Positions 1-8,600 of a DNA stretch of 19,529 nucleotides are shown piece by piece. The translations under genes and the position numbers were made by a program. Every line of letters begins with the position of its first letter. The first letter of the stretch is position 1. The notes beneath the pieces are model-generated. The model was not told the origin of the DNA, made no database searches, and saw nothing but the letters and a program-made list of their open reading frames with translations. This DNA comes from Candidatus Melainabacteria bacterium (GTDB lineage Bacteria > Cyanobacteriota > Vampirovibrionia > Obscuribacterales > Obscuribacteraceae), in NCBI GenBank assembly GCA_003175915.1, contig PSRH01000121.1:1-19529 (forward strand), given 5' to 3'.

Positions 1-2396
1 CGTTTTTCCTTTCCACCAAGTTCCAGGAAATGGGCAAGTGGATTTAACTTCGATTCAACAACGTCCGGATAAGTACGCAGGTAATAAGCGGTGTCAAAAA
101 GCGGATGAGGCTTTCTGCCTTCGTTCGCTCCAGCCGTTACGAAGTGAAGAAGTGGATTCGCATGACCCTGGCGAACATCATCGTAAGTATCCAAATAGAA
201 TTTGCAGTCGAAGAGAGGATTCGGATCGGTGAGAGCATTAGCTGGTGACTGGAGAAAATGCTCGAGAGCGTTGTTTTCCGCTGGATCAAAAAAGGGATTG
301 TGTTCTGTGTAGAAGGCAGGGTCAAACAAAGGGTGAGGCTTTAAGCCCAGCCCCGCTCCTTCTTCAAGGAAATGTTCCAGACAATTCTGGCTGGTATCCT
401 TCACCACCGGGTTATTCTTAATATAATAGGCGCTGTCGAAGAGCGCATGCGGTTTGCGACCTTCCGCGGCACCGCAAAGCATGAAGTGGGCTAGCGGGTT
501 TGCAGGCAATCGACCTAGATCGGGATTTGCCTCAAGGTAATAGTGGCAGTCGAATAACTCAATTGGTTTAAATCCTTGCTGGGCGCCAGTGCGGATGAAG
601 TGTAAGAGAGGGTTGTCTTGTGCTTCGGCTGGAACCGCGTGGCGAGTAAGATAGTAATGCGGATCAAAGAGGCGGCACGGTTTGCGCAATTCCCGTGCCC
701 CGATTTTGAAATAGTGAGCCAGCGGGTTAACCCCGGAGGCAGCTACATCGGGATTGCTCGCCAAATAATAGGACGTATCGAACAGAGGACTTGGACGGAC
801 CCCTCGCCGCCCTCCACCTAGGAAGACGTAGTGAAAAGCGGCAGCGGATGCCGATTCAGTGCCGGCCACCTGACTTGAATAGTAATTCAGATCAAAAAGT
901 TCTCCGTCCAGAAACGCCTTATGGACGATTTGATACTCCCCATATTTACGCAGGATTTCAAAAGTGACAATCCAATAAAGGAACGCGAGCAGATTCGAGC
1001 TGAAGCTATCGTCTCTTTGATTACAATGCTCTTCGGCCCTCTTCAGGATCCTGGATATTTTTCCTACCTTGCCGGCCGTAAGATTGGCGATCTGGTGGTG
1101 CTGTTCTTTCAGCTGTTTTTTCAGGATTGTAATTTTTTCCTGCATCCTTAACAGTTTTTGCCATTGTGCCGCTTCCTTTTTAGCCGAGGTTGAAGCGAAT
1201 GCGGAGATCTGCTTCTCAAGGTTACCGGCAAAGCTATTGAGATGCTTGTTGTGATCAGCGGCGCCGCGTAATTTTGATCTGAGCAAGCTGACCAGTCCCA
1301 GCTTTTTACGCAACTTCGACGAGAACACGTTTACCTGGTCTTTTGCCGAAGGCAGTACTTCCAGTTCGTCCTGGTTGCTGTTGAGCCAACCGTAAAAGCT
1401 TTTATTAGATGTGCTTGCGGTGAATGGATTTACAAATGCCTCTTCCAGATCCTTACGCATTCGATAAATCAAGCGGTGCTCAGGTTTTATTCTGAACCCA
1501 TTATCGTAGAAGTCGTAGCGCCAGGGCATCTCGCTAAATCCCGAGGTATCAAGGTCATGGCAACGCTTCTGATACCACTCCCGCAGAGTGACCAGTACCG
1601 GCATCGATCTTCCGTACTTATCGAGCATTTTTTGCTGGGCACCGCTATCGAAACCGGAAAAATGGTAAAAAACAAGCGGTTTGCCGTTTACCGTCAGCCT
1701 GTCCGGTACTGTGCCGGCGACGTCGCGGTTGCTGATATTCCAAGTGGCAACATTGCAGGCCGGATCTCTGATAATGTCAACCTCGTCAAAAAAGCTGGGT
1801 ACCAAATCTGCCCAGCGCTGATCGGTGAAGAGACCACCTGATAAATCTGAATAGCAATAATCCGCCAACCGTTCCCTCCACCATGTACTGAATCTTTTGC
1901 CTTCAGTGGAATTCTTGACCCCGATGAATCCGAGGTTGTAGAGGCCGTAACGAAGGAAGGATATTTCGTTGTCAAAAATTCCCTCCGCATTGTTTTCTGG
2001 TGCCAGGCTGTGCGGAGTGAGGAGAATGGAAGCCCGATCGAACCGGGAGAGGATTGGTGAAAGATTGGAAAAAACAACTGTATCAGGGTCAAGATAGAGA
2101 ACCGAGCTACAATTTTTGCGCTTCAGTAGATCTTCAAGCAGAAAGCCTTTGAGAGCTGTGCAGGTTTCTACTACATTGTGCTTGAATAGCCACGCTTCTT
2201 TCTTCGGTATCGATATTTCATCGACAGTGATAATCTCGTCGAATTCAGGAAAATTAAGTGTCAGACCCTCAGTTAGAGGTTCTGCCACTAAGAGGCAGAA
2301 GTGCGCGTCCGGATGGAATTGTTTGACCGATAGGGCTAAAGCGCGCGCCTTTGGTAGGTAATTGAGAGAAACGCTTGTAAAAAAGTAAACTGCCAT
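1..2396 (-). CDS. Glycosyltransferase with DPD motif, coiled coil and eight C-terminal LFDxxYYL repeats; 3' end off the window
   Basis: This leftward reading frame stays open from the ATG at 2396 to the left edge (798 codons visible, no stop), so the C-terminus is missing. Residues 1-300 resemble a GT-A nucleotide-sugar transferase of the GT8-like type. A DPD metal-binding motif lies at 103-105 (YLDPDTVVF), followed by TDQRW at 191-195 and HFSGFD at 245-250, in the order typical of this bacterial family. Residues about 390-456 are charged and Leu/Gln-rich, probably a coiled coil. From residue 500 to the edge come eight ~38-residue repeats (LFDxxYYL, NPDV, NPLxHF, GAxEGRKPHP), the last one cut. 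The ATG is the first possible start after an in-frame stop at 2442-2444; no clear ribosome site is seen. It lies divergent to the acyltransferase. Donor and acceptor sugars cannot be told. The enzyme class is fairly sure. Confidence 0.85.
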   Translation of the reverse strand, partial: MAVYFFTSVSLNYLPKARALALSVKQFHPDAHFCLLVAEPLTEGLTLNFPEFDEIITVDEISIPKKEAWLFKHNVVETCTALKGFLLEDLLKRKNCSSVLYLDPDTVVFSNLSPILSRFDRASILLTPHSLAPENNAEGIFDNEISFLRYGLYNLGFIGVKNSTEGKRFSTWWRERLADYCYSDLSGGLFTDQRWADLVPSFFDEVDIIRDPACNVATWNISNRDVAGTVPDRLTVNGKPLVFYHFSGFDSGAQQKMLDKYGRSMPVLVTLREWYQKRCHDLDTSGFSEMPWRYDFYDNGFRIKPEHRLIYRMRKDLEEAFVNPFTASTSNKSFYGWLNSNQDELEVLPSAKDQVNVFSSKLRKKLGLVSLLRSKLRGAADHNKHLNSFAGNLEKQISAFASTSAKKEAAQWQKLLRMQEKITILKKQLKEQHHQIANLTAGKVGKISRILKRAEEHCNQRDDSFSSNLLAFLYWIVTFEILRKYGEYQIVHKAFLDGELFDLNYYSSQVAGTESASAAAFHYVFLGGGRRGVRPSPLFDTSYYLASNPDVAASGVNPLAHYFKIGARELRKPCRLFDPHYYLTRHAVPAEAQDNPLLHFIRTGAQQGFKPIELFDCHYYLEANPDLGRLPANPLAHFMLCGAAEGRKPHALFDSAYYIKNNPVVKDTSQNCLEHFLEEGAGLGLKPHPLFDPAFYTEHNPFFDPAENNALEHFLQSPANALTDPNPLFDCKFYLDTYDDVRQGHANPLLHFVTAGANEGRKPHPLFDTAYYLRTYPDVVESKLNPLAHFLELGGKEK
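3..899 (-). repeat. Coding array of eight ~38-residue LFDxxYYL/NPLxHY repeats (last cut by the edge)
   Basis: This is a protein-level tandem repeat, residues 500-798 of the leftward glycosyltransferase. Each unit opens with LFDxxYYL, has a loosely kept NPDV around position 11, NPLxHF around position 20 and a Gly-Ala/Glu-Gly-Arg-Lys-Pro-His-Pro close. The units differ strongly at DNA level, so this is an old, diverged array and not a recent duplication. Unit 1 and units 5-6 are degenerate. The same family occurs at 6492-7469 in the double methyltransferase. Comparable repeats are known in glycan-related proteins of cyanobacteria and other bacteria; their function is not established to my knowledge. 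Confidence 0.85.
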
Positions 2397-2504
2397 TGGC
2401 GATCCGATAGCACCTGAGGCGATGAGACAGCGGGGAAGACATCATGATAATAAGGCCCGCATCATGCAAGTTTTAAATTTTTGTAGGATCTTATTTGCAT
2501 CTTA
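2397..2504. promoter_or_regulatory. Divergent intergenic region between glycosyltransferase and acyltransferase
   Basis: These about 108 bases must carry the leftward promoter of the repeat glycosyltransferase and the rightward promoter of the acyltransferase unit. It is AT-rich around 2466-2505. The hexamer ATCATG occurs twice exactly 20 bases apart (2441 and 2461), about two helical turns, which could suit a dimeric regulator. A leftward -35/-10 pair (TTGCAT, 17 bases, CATGAT) is only a weak match to the housekeeping consensus. I infer promoters here from the gene arrangement, not from a convincing motif. Confidence 0.3.
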
Positions 2505-2506
2505 TT

Positions 2507-2513
2507 GAGAGGG
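2507..2513 (+). promoter_or_regulatory. Ribosome binding site (GAGAGGG) favouring TTG 2523
   Basis: The purine run GAGAGGG sits 9 bases before the TTG at 2523. The TTG at 2505 would have only AGGA about 15 bases upstream. This favours 2523 as the acyltransferase start. Confidence 0.45.
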
Positions 2514-2522
2514 CGAGTTTCT

Positions 2523-3644
2523 TTGCTGATCGGTCCGCTTGACAAATCAGAATCTGCCGCTTCACCGAAAGAGCAAGGTTTGGCACCAGCGTCGGCCATT
2601 CCCAGTGAAGCGCGACTGCTTTGGCCCGACGTGATGAGAGTTTACGCCATTTTAGCTGTGATTGTTATTCACAGTTGCGTGCCCTTCTACTATCAATACA
2701 GACTGCTCACTCATTTCAATTGGTTGGTTTGCGACTTTTGTAACGCTGTGTCTCGGTACTGCATTCCCTTTTTTGTGATGATTAGCGGTATGTTCTTGTT
2801 AGCAAAAAACGAGACACTGGCCGTCTTCTTCGCGAAGCGAGCGAAAAAGGTCTTTATTCCCTTCCTTTTCTGGCAAATCTTTTACTTTATCTGGGAAGGC
2901 TATCAGATCCGGCACAATCTGAACTTGAGTGAACTGTATCCGGCAATCTTTGTTGGCGCAAGCTCGTACCATTTGTGGTATCTCTTTATGCTGACTGGCC
3001 TCTACCTGGCGACACCAATACTTCGAGTCTTTGTGCAAAATGCCAGTGAGACTCAGATCAGATATTTTCTTGCGTCTTGGTTTTGCTTTGCCGTGCTTTT
3101 GCCCATATGGGAGCGATTTGGCCAGGTCCCGATCAAGGACAAAGTTGAAGCAGTGGTAGCGTTGGGGTACTCTGGTTATTTCGTGCTTGGCTATTACCTT
3201 CGCAATAAGCAGCTTGGCGCGCTGGGTGCAAAGATCGCCATTGCCCTTATTCCGATAGCGGTCGGATTTTCGGTGATCGCAACGAACAAACTTGCGGCGA
3301 AACGCCTTTCTGTAGATGAATTTTTCATGCAGTACTTGAGCCCAAATATCATCATCTACTCCGTCTGCCTGTACTTGTTGATCAAGCGAATCGACTACAG
3401 TAAACTTTATGCGAAGATACCAGCTCTTCAAAAACTGATCGGCATTTGCAGTGCGACAAGTTTCGGTGTGTATCTGGTTCATGTCTGCGTGCTGGCAAAC
3501 GTTTACAGGGCATGCAATATTTCGATTCGCGATCCAGTTTTAATAGCAGTACCCGTTTTGGTTGTTTTGACGTATGCCATTTCCCTTGTGATAGTAAAGT
3601 TGTTGCAGGCTATTCCCGGAGTCAGAGCAGTGGTGCCTGGCTGA
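2523..3644 (+). CDS. Membrane acyltransferase, acyltransferase-3 family
   Basis: This is a polytopic inner-membrane protein of 373 residues with about ten hydrophobic segments, the usual size and shape of the acyltransferase-3 family. Members move acetyl or other acyl groups onto sugars of O-antigens, exopolysaccharides or enterobacterial common antigen. Supporting features are the Arg-Leu-Leu-Trp-Pro-Asp-Val-Met-Arg entry (31-39) into the first segment, the conserved histidine of that segment (VIVIH, His50), the CIPFFVMISG segment, the RAKKVFIPFLFW stretch and a YHLWYLFMLTG segment, all in family order. Two TTG starts compete: 2505 and 2523. I chose 2523 for its GAGAGGG. It stands 43 bases ahead of the GT41-like gene on the same strand, so the two are probably cotranscribed. 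Its likely job is O-acylation of the glycan made here; the acceptor is unknown. Confidence 0.88.
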   Translation: MLIGPLDKSESAASPKEQGLAPASAIPSEARLLWPDVMRVYAILAVIVIHSCVPFYYQYRLLTHFNWLVCDFCNAVSRYCIPFFVMISGMFLLAKNETLAVFFAKRAKKVFIPFLFWQIFYFIWEGYQIRHNLNLSELYPAIFVGASSYHLWYLFMLTGLYLATPILRVFVQNASETQIRYFLASWFCFAVLLPIWERFGQVPIKDKVEAVVALGYSGYFVLGYYLRNKQLGALGAKIAIALIPIAVGFSVIATNKLAAKRLSVDEFFMQYLSPNIIIYSVCLYLLIKRIDYSKLYAKIPALQKLIGICSATSFGVYLVHVCVLANVYRACNISIRDPVLIAVPVLVVLTYAISLVIVKLLQAIPGVRAVVPG

Positions 3645-3672
3645 TGAACAGCTTGTGAGGTGTCAATAAATT

Positions 3673-3677
3673 GGAGG
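3673..3677 (+). promoter_or_regulatory. Strong ribosome binding site (GGAGG) for the GT41-like gene
   Basis: GGAGG lies 10 bases before the ATG at 3688. It is the clearest Shine-Dalgarno site in the window and fixes the start of this gene. Confidence 0.75.
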
Positions 3678-3687
3678 TTTTCTTGAT

Positions 3688-5619
3688 ATGCGTGGTTTGG
3701 TTTCAATAGTGCAACGGTTTGTCTCCGAGGAATCGGTGAATGAACCTGAGTATGCAATTGCCGCGCAAGAGTCCAGAGATCCGCAAATACAGGCCCCTGA
3801 GGAATTGACCCTGGACGAAGTTTTGTTAGAAGCTGAAGCGGCTGCTTCCGAGCTTCTCAAATATTCGACTGGCACGGGCACGATCAAAAGGTTCAGCAAA
3901 GCTCGAGAGATGCTAGCGAACGTCATCAGACGAGCCGATTTAGAAGAGCTGGAAAAGATCGGCGCCTCAAAAGCGCTTGAGCTCATGTCGTCTGGATCAA
4001 ATAAGGATCTTGCCGGTGTCTTTAACCAGAATGCCGAAATGGAAAGTGAGTTTGATGGCCTCGTATGTTTCAAATGGCTGCTATTGAGCATGTTGTATCG
4101 GCAGCCGTACGAAGTTAGCAAGGAGCTACTCCTGGATGCGCGCCTGCAGGATGAGTTAATGAGGTTGCCGCCATTATTTAAAGCGTACATACGCTATATT
4201 TTCGGGTCTCTGTACAACTATGTTTATGTTGGAGAAGGTGAGGCTCACGTTCAGTTTTATGGTGCAGCGGTCGAAAGTATGCTGGCCGCAGCTTCTCGCT
4301 GCCACGAAGAGAATTTCGAAATCTTTGCCCAATGCTTCACAGAAGGATACCCCGGGTATTTGCCCGTTTGTAGCAGCGATTCACTGAAGCAGTTAGCTAC
4401 CAGGTTTCGCGAATTGACAGCTATGGTGTTGCCTGAACACAGTGGTAATGCGGAACCACAAGCACTGATCGAGGCTTCTGACAAAGGCAAAAAGATCAGA
4501 TTGGGACTTTTACGTTACAGCTTTGATACAACTATCCATGCTTTGCTGGGTCCATTGAGTAGACTCGATCGCAGCAAATTTGAAATTATCGTCTTTGCCT
4601 TTGATTCGCGTGGTCTCGATCAGTGCAAAAAGTGGTACGCAGATTTGACGTACAAGATTCTCGACGTGCAAGATGTTATTTTTTCCATCAATAAGATGCG
4701 AGATGCAAATTTGGATGTGCTAATAAACGGATTCCCCCTGCATTTCTGGTCTTTTGAGCCATCAGCAAGAATGCTCTTAAAACGGGTTGCAAGAATTCAG
4801 TGTCTCTGGTTCGCGGATATTGTGACTTCGGGTATGAAATCAATGGACTACATGCTCGTCGGTGATGTTTACAAACAACTGGGATTGGAAGAGCAGTTTC
4901 AGGAAAAGCCAGTTTATATTCCTGGCACAGGCCACTTCGTTCCTATTGCAATTTGGGAACAAAGACCTATGGCAAAGGCTCGCAAGGAACTGCGACTTAA
5001 AGAAAACGAAGTCATCTACCTTTCCACTGCCCATATCCTCAAGCTAAGTCCGGAAATTCTGTCAGTTTGGTTCCGGATACTCAGCTCAGTCGAGTCTTCA
5101 CGCCTGGTACTTGCACCGTTTTCCAATCCTGATTTGATGGATAAATTCCGAAGAAGGCTTTGGCGAGTAATTGATCAACAATGCGAGCAGACGGGAGTGT
5201 CTCGTTCTAGAGTAAGCACCTATGATCTATGCGGGCCGCTAGCCATGCAAAACTTGATTGATGCTTCTGATATATACCTTGATTGTTTCCCACACTCCGG
5301 TAAGGTAAGTAGCACAGAGGCACTGCTCGGAGGAAAGCCAGTTGTGGCATTGGACGGCAAGGTGCTCAGGTCTAATTTCACCGCTGGAATTCTTCGATCA
5401 CTGCATCTAGATGAATTAGTGTCGACCAATTTTGAAGAGTACGTCCACAAGGCAATTCGCCTTGGGCTGGACAGCGAATATCGAGCTGAAATGGCAGCAA
5501 AAATTCTTGTCACCACTAACGACTCAGGACATATTGACCCAACAGGTCTTGCTCAAGGGCTGGAAAATGCCTTGTTGGATATCTTTAGCTCCGCAGACAA
5601 TGTCCTGAGCGCGAACTAG
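3688..5619 (+). CDS. GT41-like glycosyltransferase (OGT/SPINDLY/HMW1C type) with helical N-terminus
   Basis: This is a 643-residue, probably cytoplasmic GT-B enzyme. Residues about 40-250 look all-helical with no recognisable TPR pattern. The catalytic part starts at KKIRLGLLRYSFD (268-280). It goes on through LWFADIVTSGMKSMDYML (373-390), a Lys-containing HILKLSPEIL stretch (449-458; aligned by eye with the catalytic-lysine region of GT41) and YLDCFPHSGKVSSTEALLGGKP (530-551; the ADxxLDxxPxxG...T..DAL region). It ends with FEEYVHKAIRL (582-592). GT41 enzymes transfer GlcNAc or glucose from UDP-sugars, mostly to protein Ser/Thr (OGT) or Asn (HMW1C). The length and the TPR-less helical N-terminus are closer to HMW1C, about 620 residues. 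The start is set by GGAGG upstream. The stop TAG shares bases with the stop of the convergent methyltransferase gene. Superfamily sure, acceptor unknown. Confidence 0.8.
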   Translation: MRGLVSIVQRFVSEESVNEPEYAIAAQESRDPQIQAPEELTLDEVLLEAEAAASELLKYSTGTGTIKRFSKAREMLANVIRRADLEELEKIGASKALELMSSGSNKDLAGVFNQNAEMESEFDGLVCFKWLLLSMLYRQPYEVSKELLLDARLQDELMRLPPLFKAYIRYIFGSLYNYVYVGEGEAHVQFYGAAVESMLAAASRCHEENFEIFAQCFTEGYPGYLPVCSSDSLKQLATRFRELTAMVLPEHSGNAEPQALIEASDKGKKIRLGLLRYSFDTTIHALLGPLSRLDRSKFEIIVFAFDSRGLDQCKKWYADLTYKILDVQDVIFSINKMRDANLDVLINGFPLHFWSFEPSARMLLKRVARIQCLWFADIVTSGMKSMDYMLVGDVYKQLGLEEQFQEKPVYIPGTGHFVPIAIWEQRPMAKARKELRLKENEVIYLSTAHILKLSPEILSVWFRILSSVESSRLVLAPFSNPDLMDKFRRRLWRVIDQQCEQTGVSRSRVSTYDLCGPLAMQNLIDASDIYLDCFPHSGKVSSTEALLGGKPVVALDGKVLRSNFTAGILRSLHLDELVSTNFEEYVHKAIRLGLDSEYRAEMAAKILVTTNDSGHIDPTGLAQGLENALLDIFSSADNVLSAN

Positions 5620-8600
5620 AGCACTGTAGCAGCGGAAGATAATGTCGATTCGCTCTTTTTCCTGGCCACCACGATGTCTTGGAAAGAGAGGAAGTTGGTC
5701 CTGCCACACCAGTTACCATAATGAACCGGCTCGATCAGTTCGATTGAGAATTTGTCGTAAAGTTGTCTGACCCGATCTTCGTCAAAGGCGATGGCAAACT
5801 CCGGGCTCTCCTCTGACGCCAGGGCATAGGGCACGTTTGCGGAGCCGAATTGGAAAGCAGGTGTTCCTGTTAACATGAGCGCACGCGAATCTCTATTCAA
5901 AAGAAAATAGGTGATCAAGCATCTTCCCTCTGGTTTAAGCACGCGGGCAATTTCAGAGAGATAGTTTTCCATGGCTTCAGGCAGCATGTGTGTAAAGACG
6001 GAAGTAAGAAAGATGAAATCGAAATAGTTGCTTTCGTACGGAAATTTACACGATTCGGCTGAGAGAGTGCCAACGGGATTGTAGCTTCTATTGTAGATGT
6101 CCAGTAATTGGAACTTGAAGTTGGGGTATCGCGGTGTAATGTTTTGCTCACACCAGTCTATTCCAACTTTCACAATGTCGAAGCCAACATACTCGCCGCT
6201 GTGATCTAGATATTTTGTCAACGGCAAGGCCATTCTTCCAATACCACACCCTACGTCAAGAACCCGTTCGTGCGGTTTTAGACCGGCATGTTCTATAAAA
6301 ATACTTTTGAACTGCTCACCGATTTCCTTGAAGGATCCGTTGCCAACAAAATCAAGTGAAGCGGGCGGTATCAAATCAGTTTCTGAGTTTGTGCTTTCAC
6401 CGCTTTCCTGACCGTTTGGGAGAGTGTCTGATCGACACTCGTCTTGGGTAATCGCTGAGGAAGCGACTTCCTGTTCGCCAGCCGATTGCTGCCAGTGCGT
6501 TTTTCTATTCTCTGCTGCGCCATGCAAGACATAATGAACTAATGGGTTCTGGCCCGACCGTCTTACGTCCTCATATAAATCCAAGTAATATGATGAGTCA
6601 AACGAGGGATTCGGATCGCGCTCTTCCATTGCGCCGTAGCGCAGGAAATGTAGAAGAGGGTTCTTTCCGGAATCTAGAACGTCTGGATAGTTATCCAGGT
6701 AGAAAGTAGGATCGAACAACGGGTGTGTCTGGCGCCGGACGCTGGCCGGCTGAGCGAGAAAATCTACCAGGGGATTTATGCCTGAAGCCTTCACCTCCGG
6801 GTAACGATTCAAATAAAATGTAGTATCGAACAGAGGATGCGGATTTCTACCCTCAAGGGCTCCGGCGCCAAGATAATGCTCGAGGGGATTTATTCCCTCA
6901 GGATGCTTTTCCGAGAGCAACCGCGCATGGTGATAGAAAGCAGGCAAATTGCTTTTTTCTAACGGGTAACGTACTGTCATTGGCTGGTTAATGCTCTTTA
7001 GATAGTAGGCGGAATCGAAAAGAGGATGGGGATTTTTTCCTTCCCGTGCACCAACCAGCAGGTAATGAGCGAGTGGATTGATACCATTTCTCTGTATATC
7101 CGGGTACGTCTTTAAATAATATGAGGTGTCGAAGAACGGGTGCGGATTGTACCCCAGTCGCCAACCTTCAGAAGCGTAGTGGGATAAAGGTTCGATGCTG
7201 GCGCTCGGATTAGCGGCTTTGTAAAACGCAGTATTAAAAAGAGGATTTGGATCAAGGTTCTCATGCCACCCTCTAACTAAATAATGAACGAGTGGATTCA
7301 TGTTGGAAGAAACAACTTCATCGTATTGTGCCAGGTAATAGGAGGTGCTAAAGAGAGGGTTAGGATCCCTTCCTTCCCGCGCGCCATCTGTAAGATAATG
7401 AAGCAAGGGACTTACGCCAGATGCCATTACGTCAGGGTAGCGGTTAGAGTAGAACTCTGTATCAAATAGTCCTGACTTTCTAACCAGTCGCAATTCTTCT
7501 ATCAGGGAAAACCGGAGATTCTTAGCCGAGCGAAGAATTAACCGGGCATTCTTAGCCATCGAGGCGCACGCTTTGAACAATCGGCGGGATCGTGATCCGG
7601 TTGCTAAAGCAGCAACTGCGAAAGTCCTCCACGCGTTGTAAGCATTTAAAAGCGCCTCTGTTTCCCGCAGATTGTTGAGAGCAACGTTTAGTTTGCTATT
7701 GGTGCTCTGCTGAACTTGCAATGCATTATTTAAGGCACCTATGCGCTCATCTCTATCCTCTATCAGGTTTCTTGATTGGTTCAGTTTCCTTTGTAGTTTT
7801 TCTACCTCAGTTGTTTGCGATAACACTTGTCGTTCTAATTGGTCCCTTTCCTTCCTCAGTCTATAGGCGATCCCTTCCTTTTTGCAGAGAGCATCCACAG
7901 CATCCGACCGAGCCTGATCAAGCTCCTGCATCAGCTGGTTGGCGTCTGCATTATGCTTAGCTGCTTCGACCAATTCCCGATCCAAATTTGGCAAGCAAGT
8001 CGGATTTACCAAGATGCTCTCGTCGAGCGCCGGCAAAGTTTGCTCGGATGCCAGGGCAAGCATGTAACTACCTTTGTCAATCTTTTCAAGCTGGCGCAAT
8101 TGTCTTTCATTCTTCTCGAAAAATAGGAAGCGACGTTTATCAGTTTGCCCCTTGTTAAATAGGAAAGAGCCGGCCAGTACTTGCTGTCTCAAAGTTTCTA
8201 CGAATTTGAAGTTCTTCTTAAGCCAGGCGCGGAAGTCGTCTTCGTAGAGTTCTCTCACGTGGAATGGGTTTTTGTAATTGCTAATGTCTGAGTAGATGAG
8301 TTTGTCCGGTGTAGAGATGATCAACAGCCCATTTTCTCTAAGCACTCGTTTGATTTCCGACATAAATTCGTCGTGTTCAACAATGTGCTCCAGAGTTTCA
8401 AAACTGACAACTACATCGAAGGAGCGATCTGGCACCGGTATGTCCTGGCAAGCGCCCAAAAGGAATTTCACATTGGAAGCTTTATAGTTCAGCCTGGCGT
8501 AGGCGATTGTCTCGCTGTCTAAGTCGACTCCCGTTACAGATTTTGCAGTGCGAGCAAGAATGTGGCAGCCATAACCTTCCCCACAGGCAATATCCAAAAC

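Noticed and set aside
1476..1841. A 121-codon rightward open frame
   Set aside because: It lies inside the leftward glycosyltransferase, whose frame is open throughout and has conserved motifs (TDQRW, HFSGFD) exactly here.
2799..3482. A 227-codon leftward open frame
   Set aside because: It lies wholly antisense to the well-supported acyltransferase gene and its translation has no recognisable domain and an odd composition rich in Lys, Arg and Cys.
3663..4190. A 175-codon leftward open frame
   Set aside because: Antisense to the N-terminal part of the GT41-like gene, Ser-rich with no motif; a shadow of the coding frame.
6492..7469. Possible CRISPR or DNA satellite array
   Set aside because: The periodicity is in the protein (35-63 codons); the DNA units are strongly diverged with no constant repeat and unique spacers.
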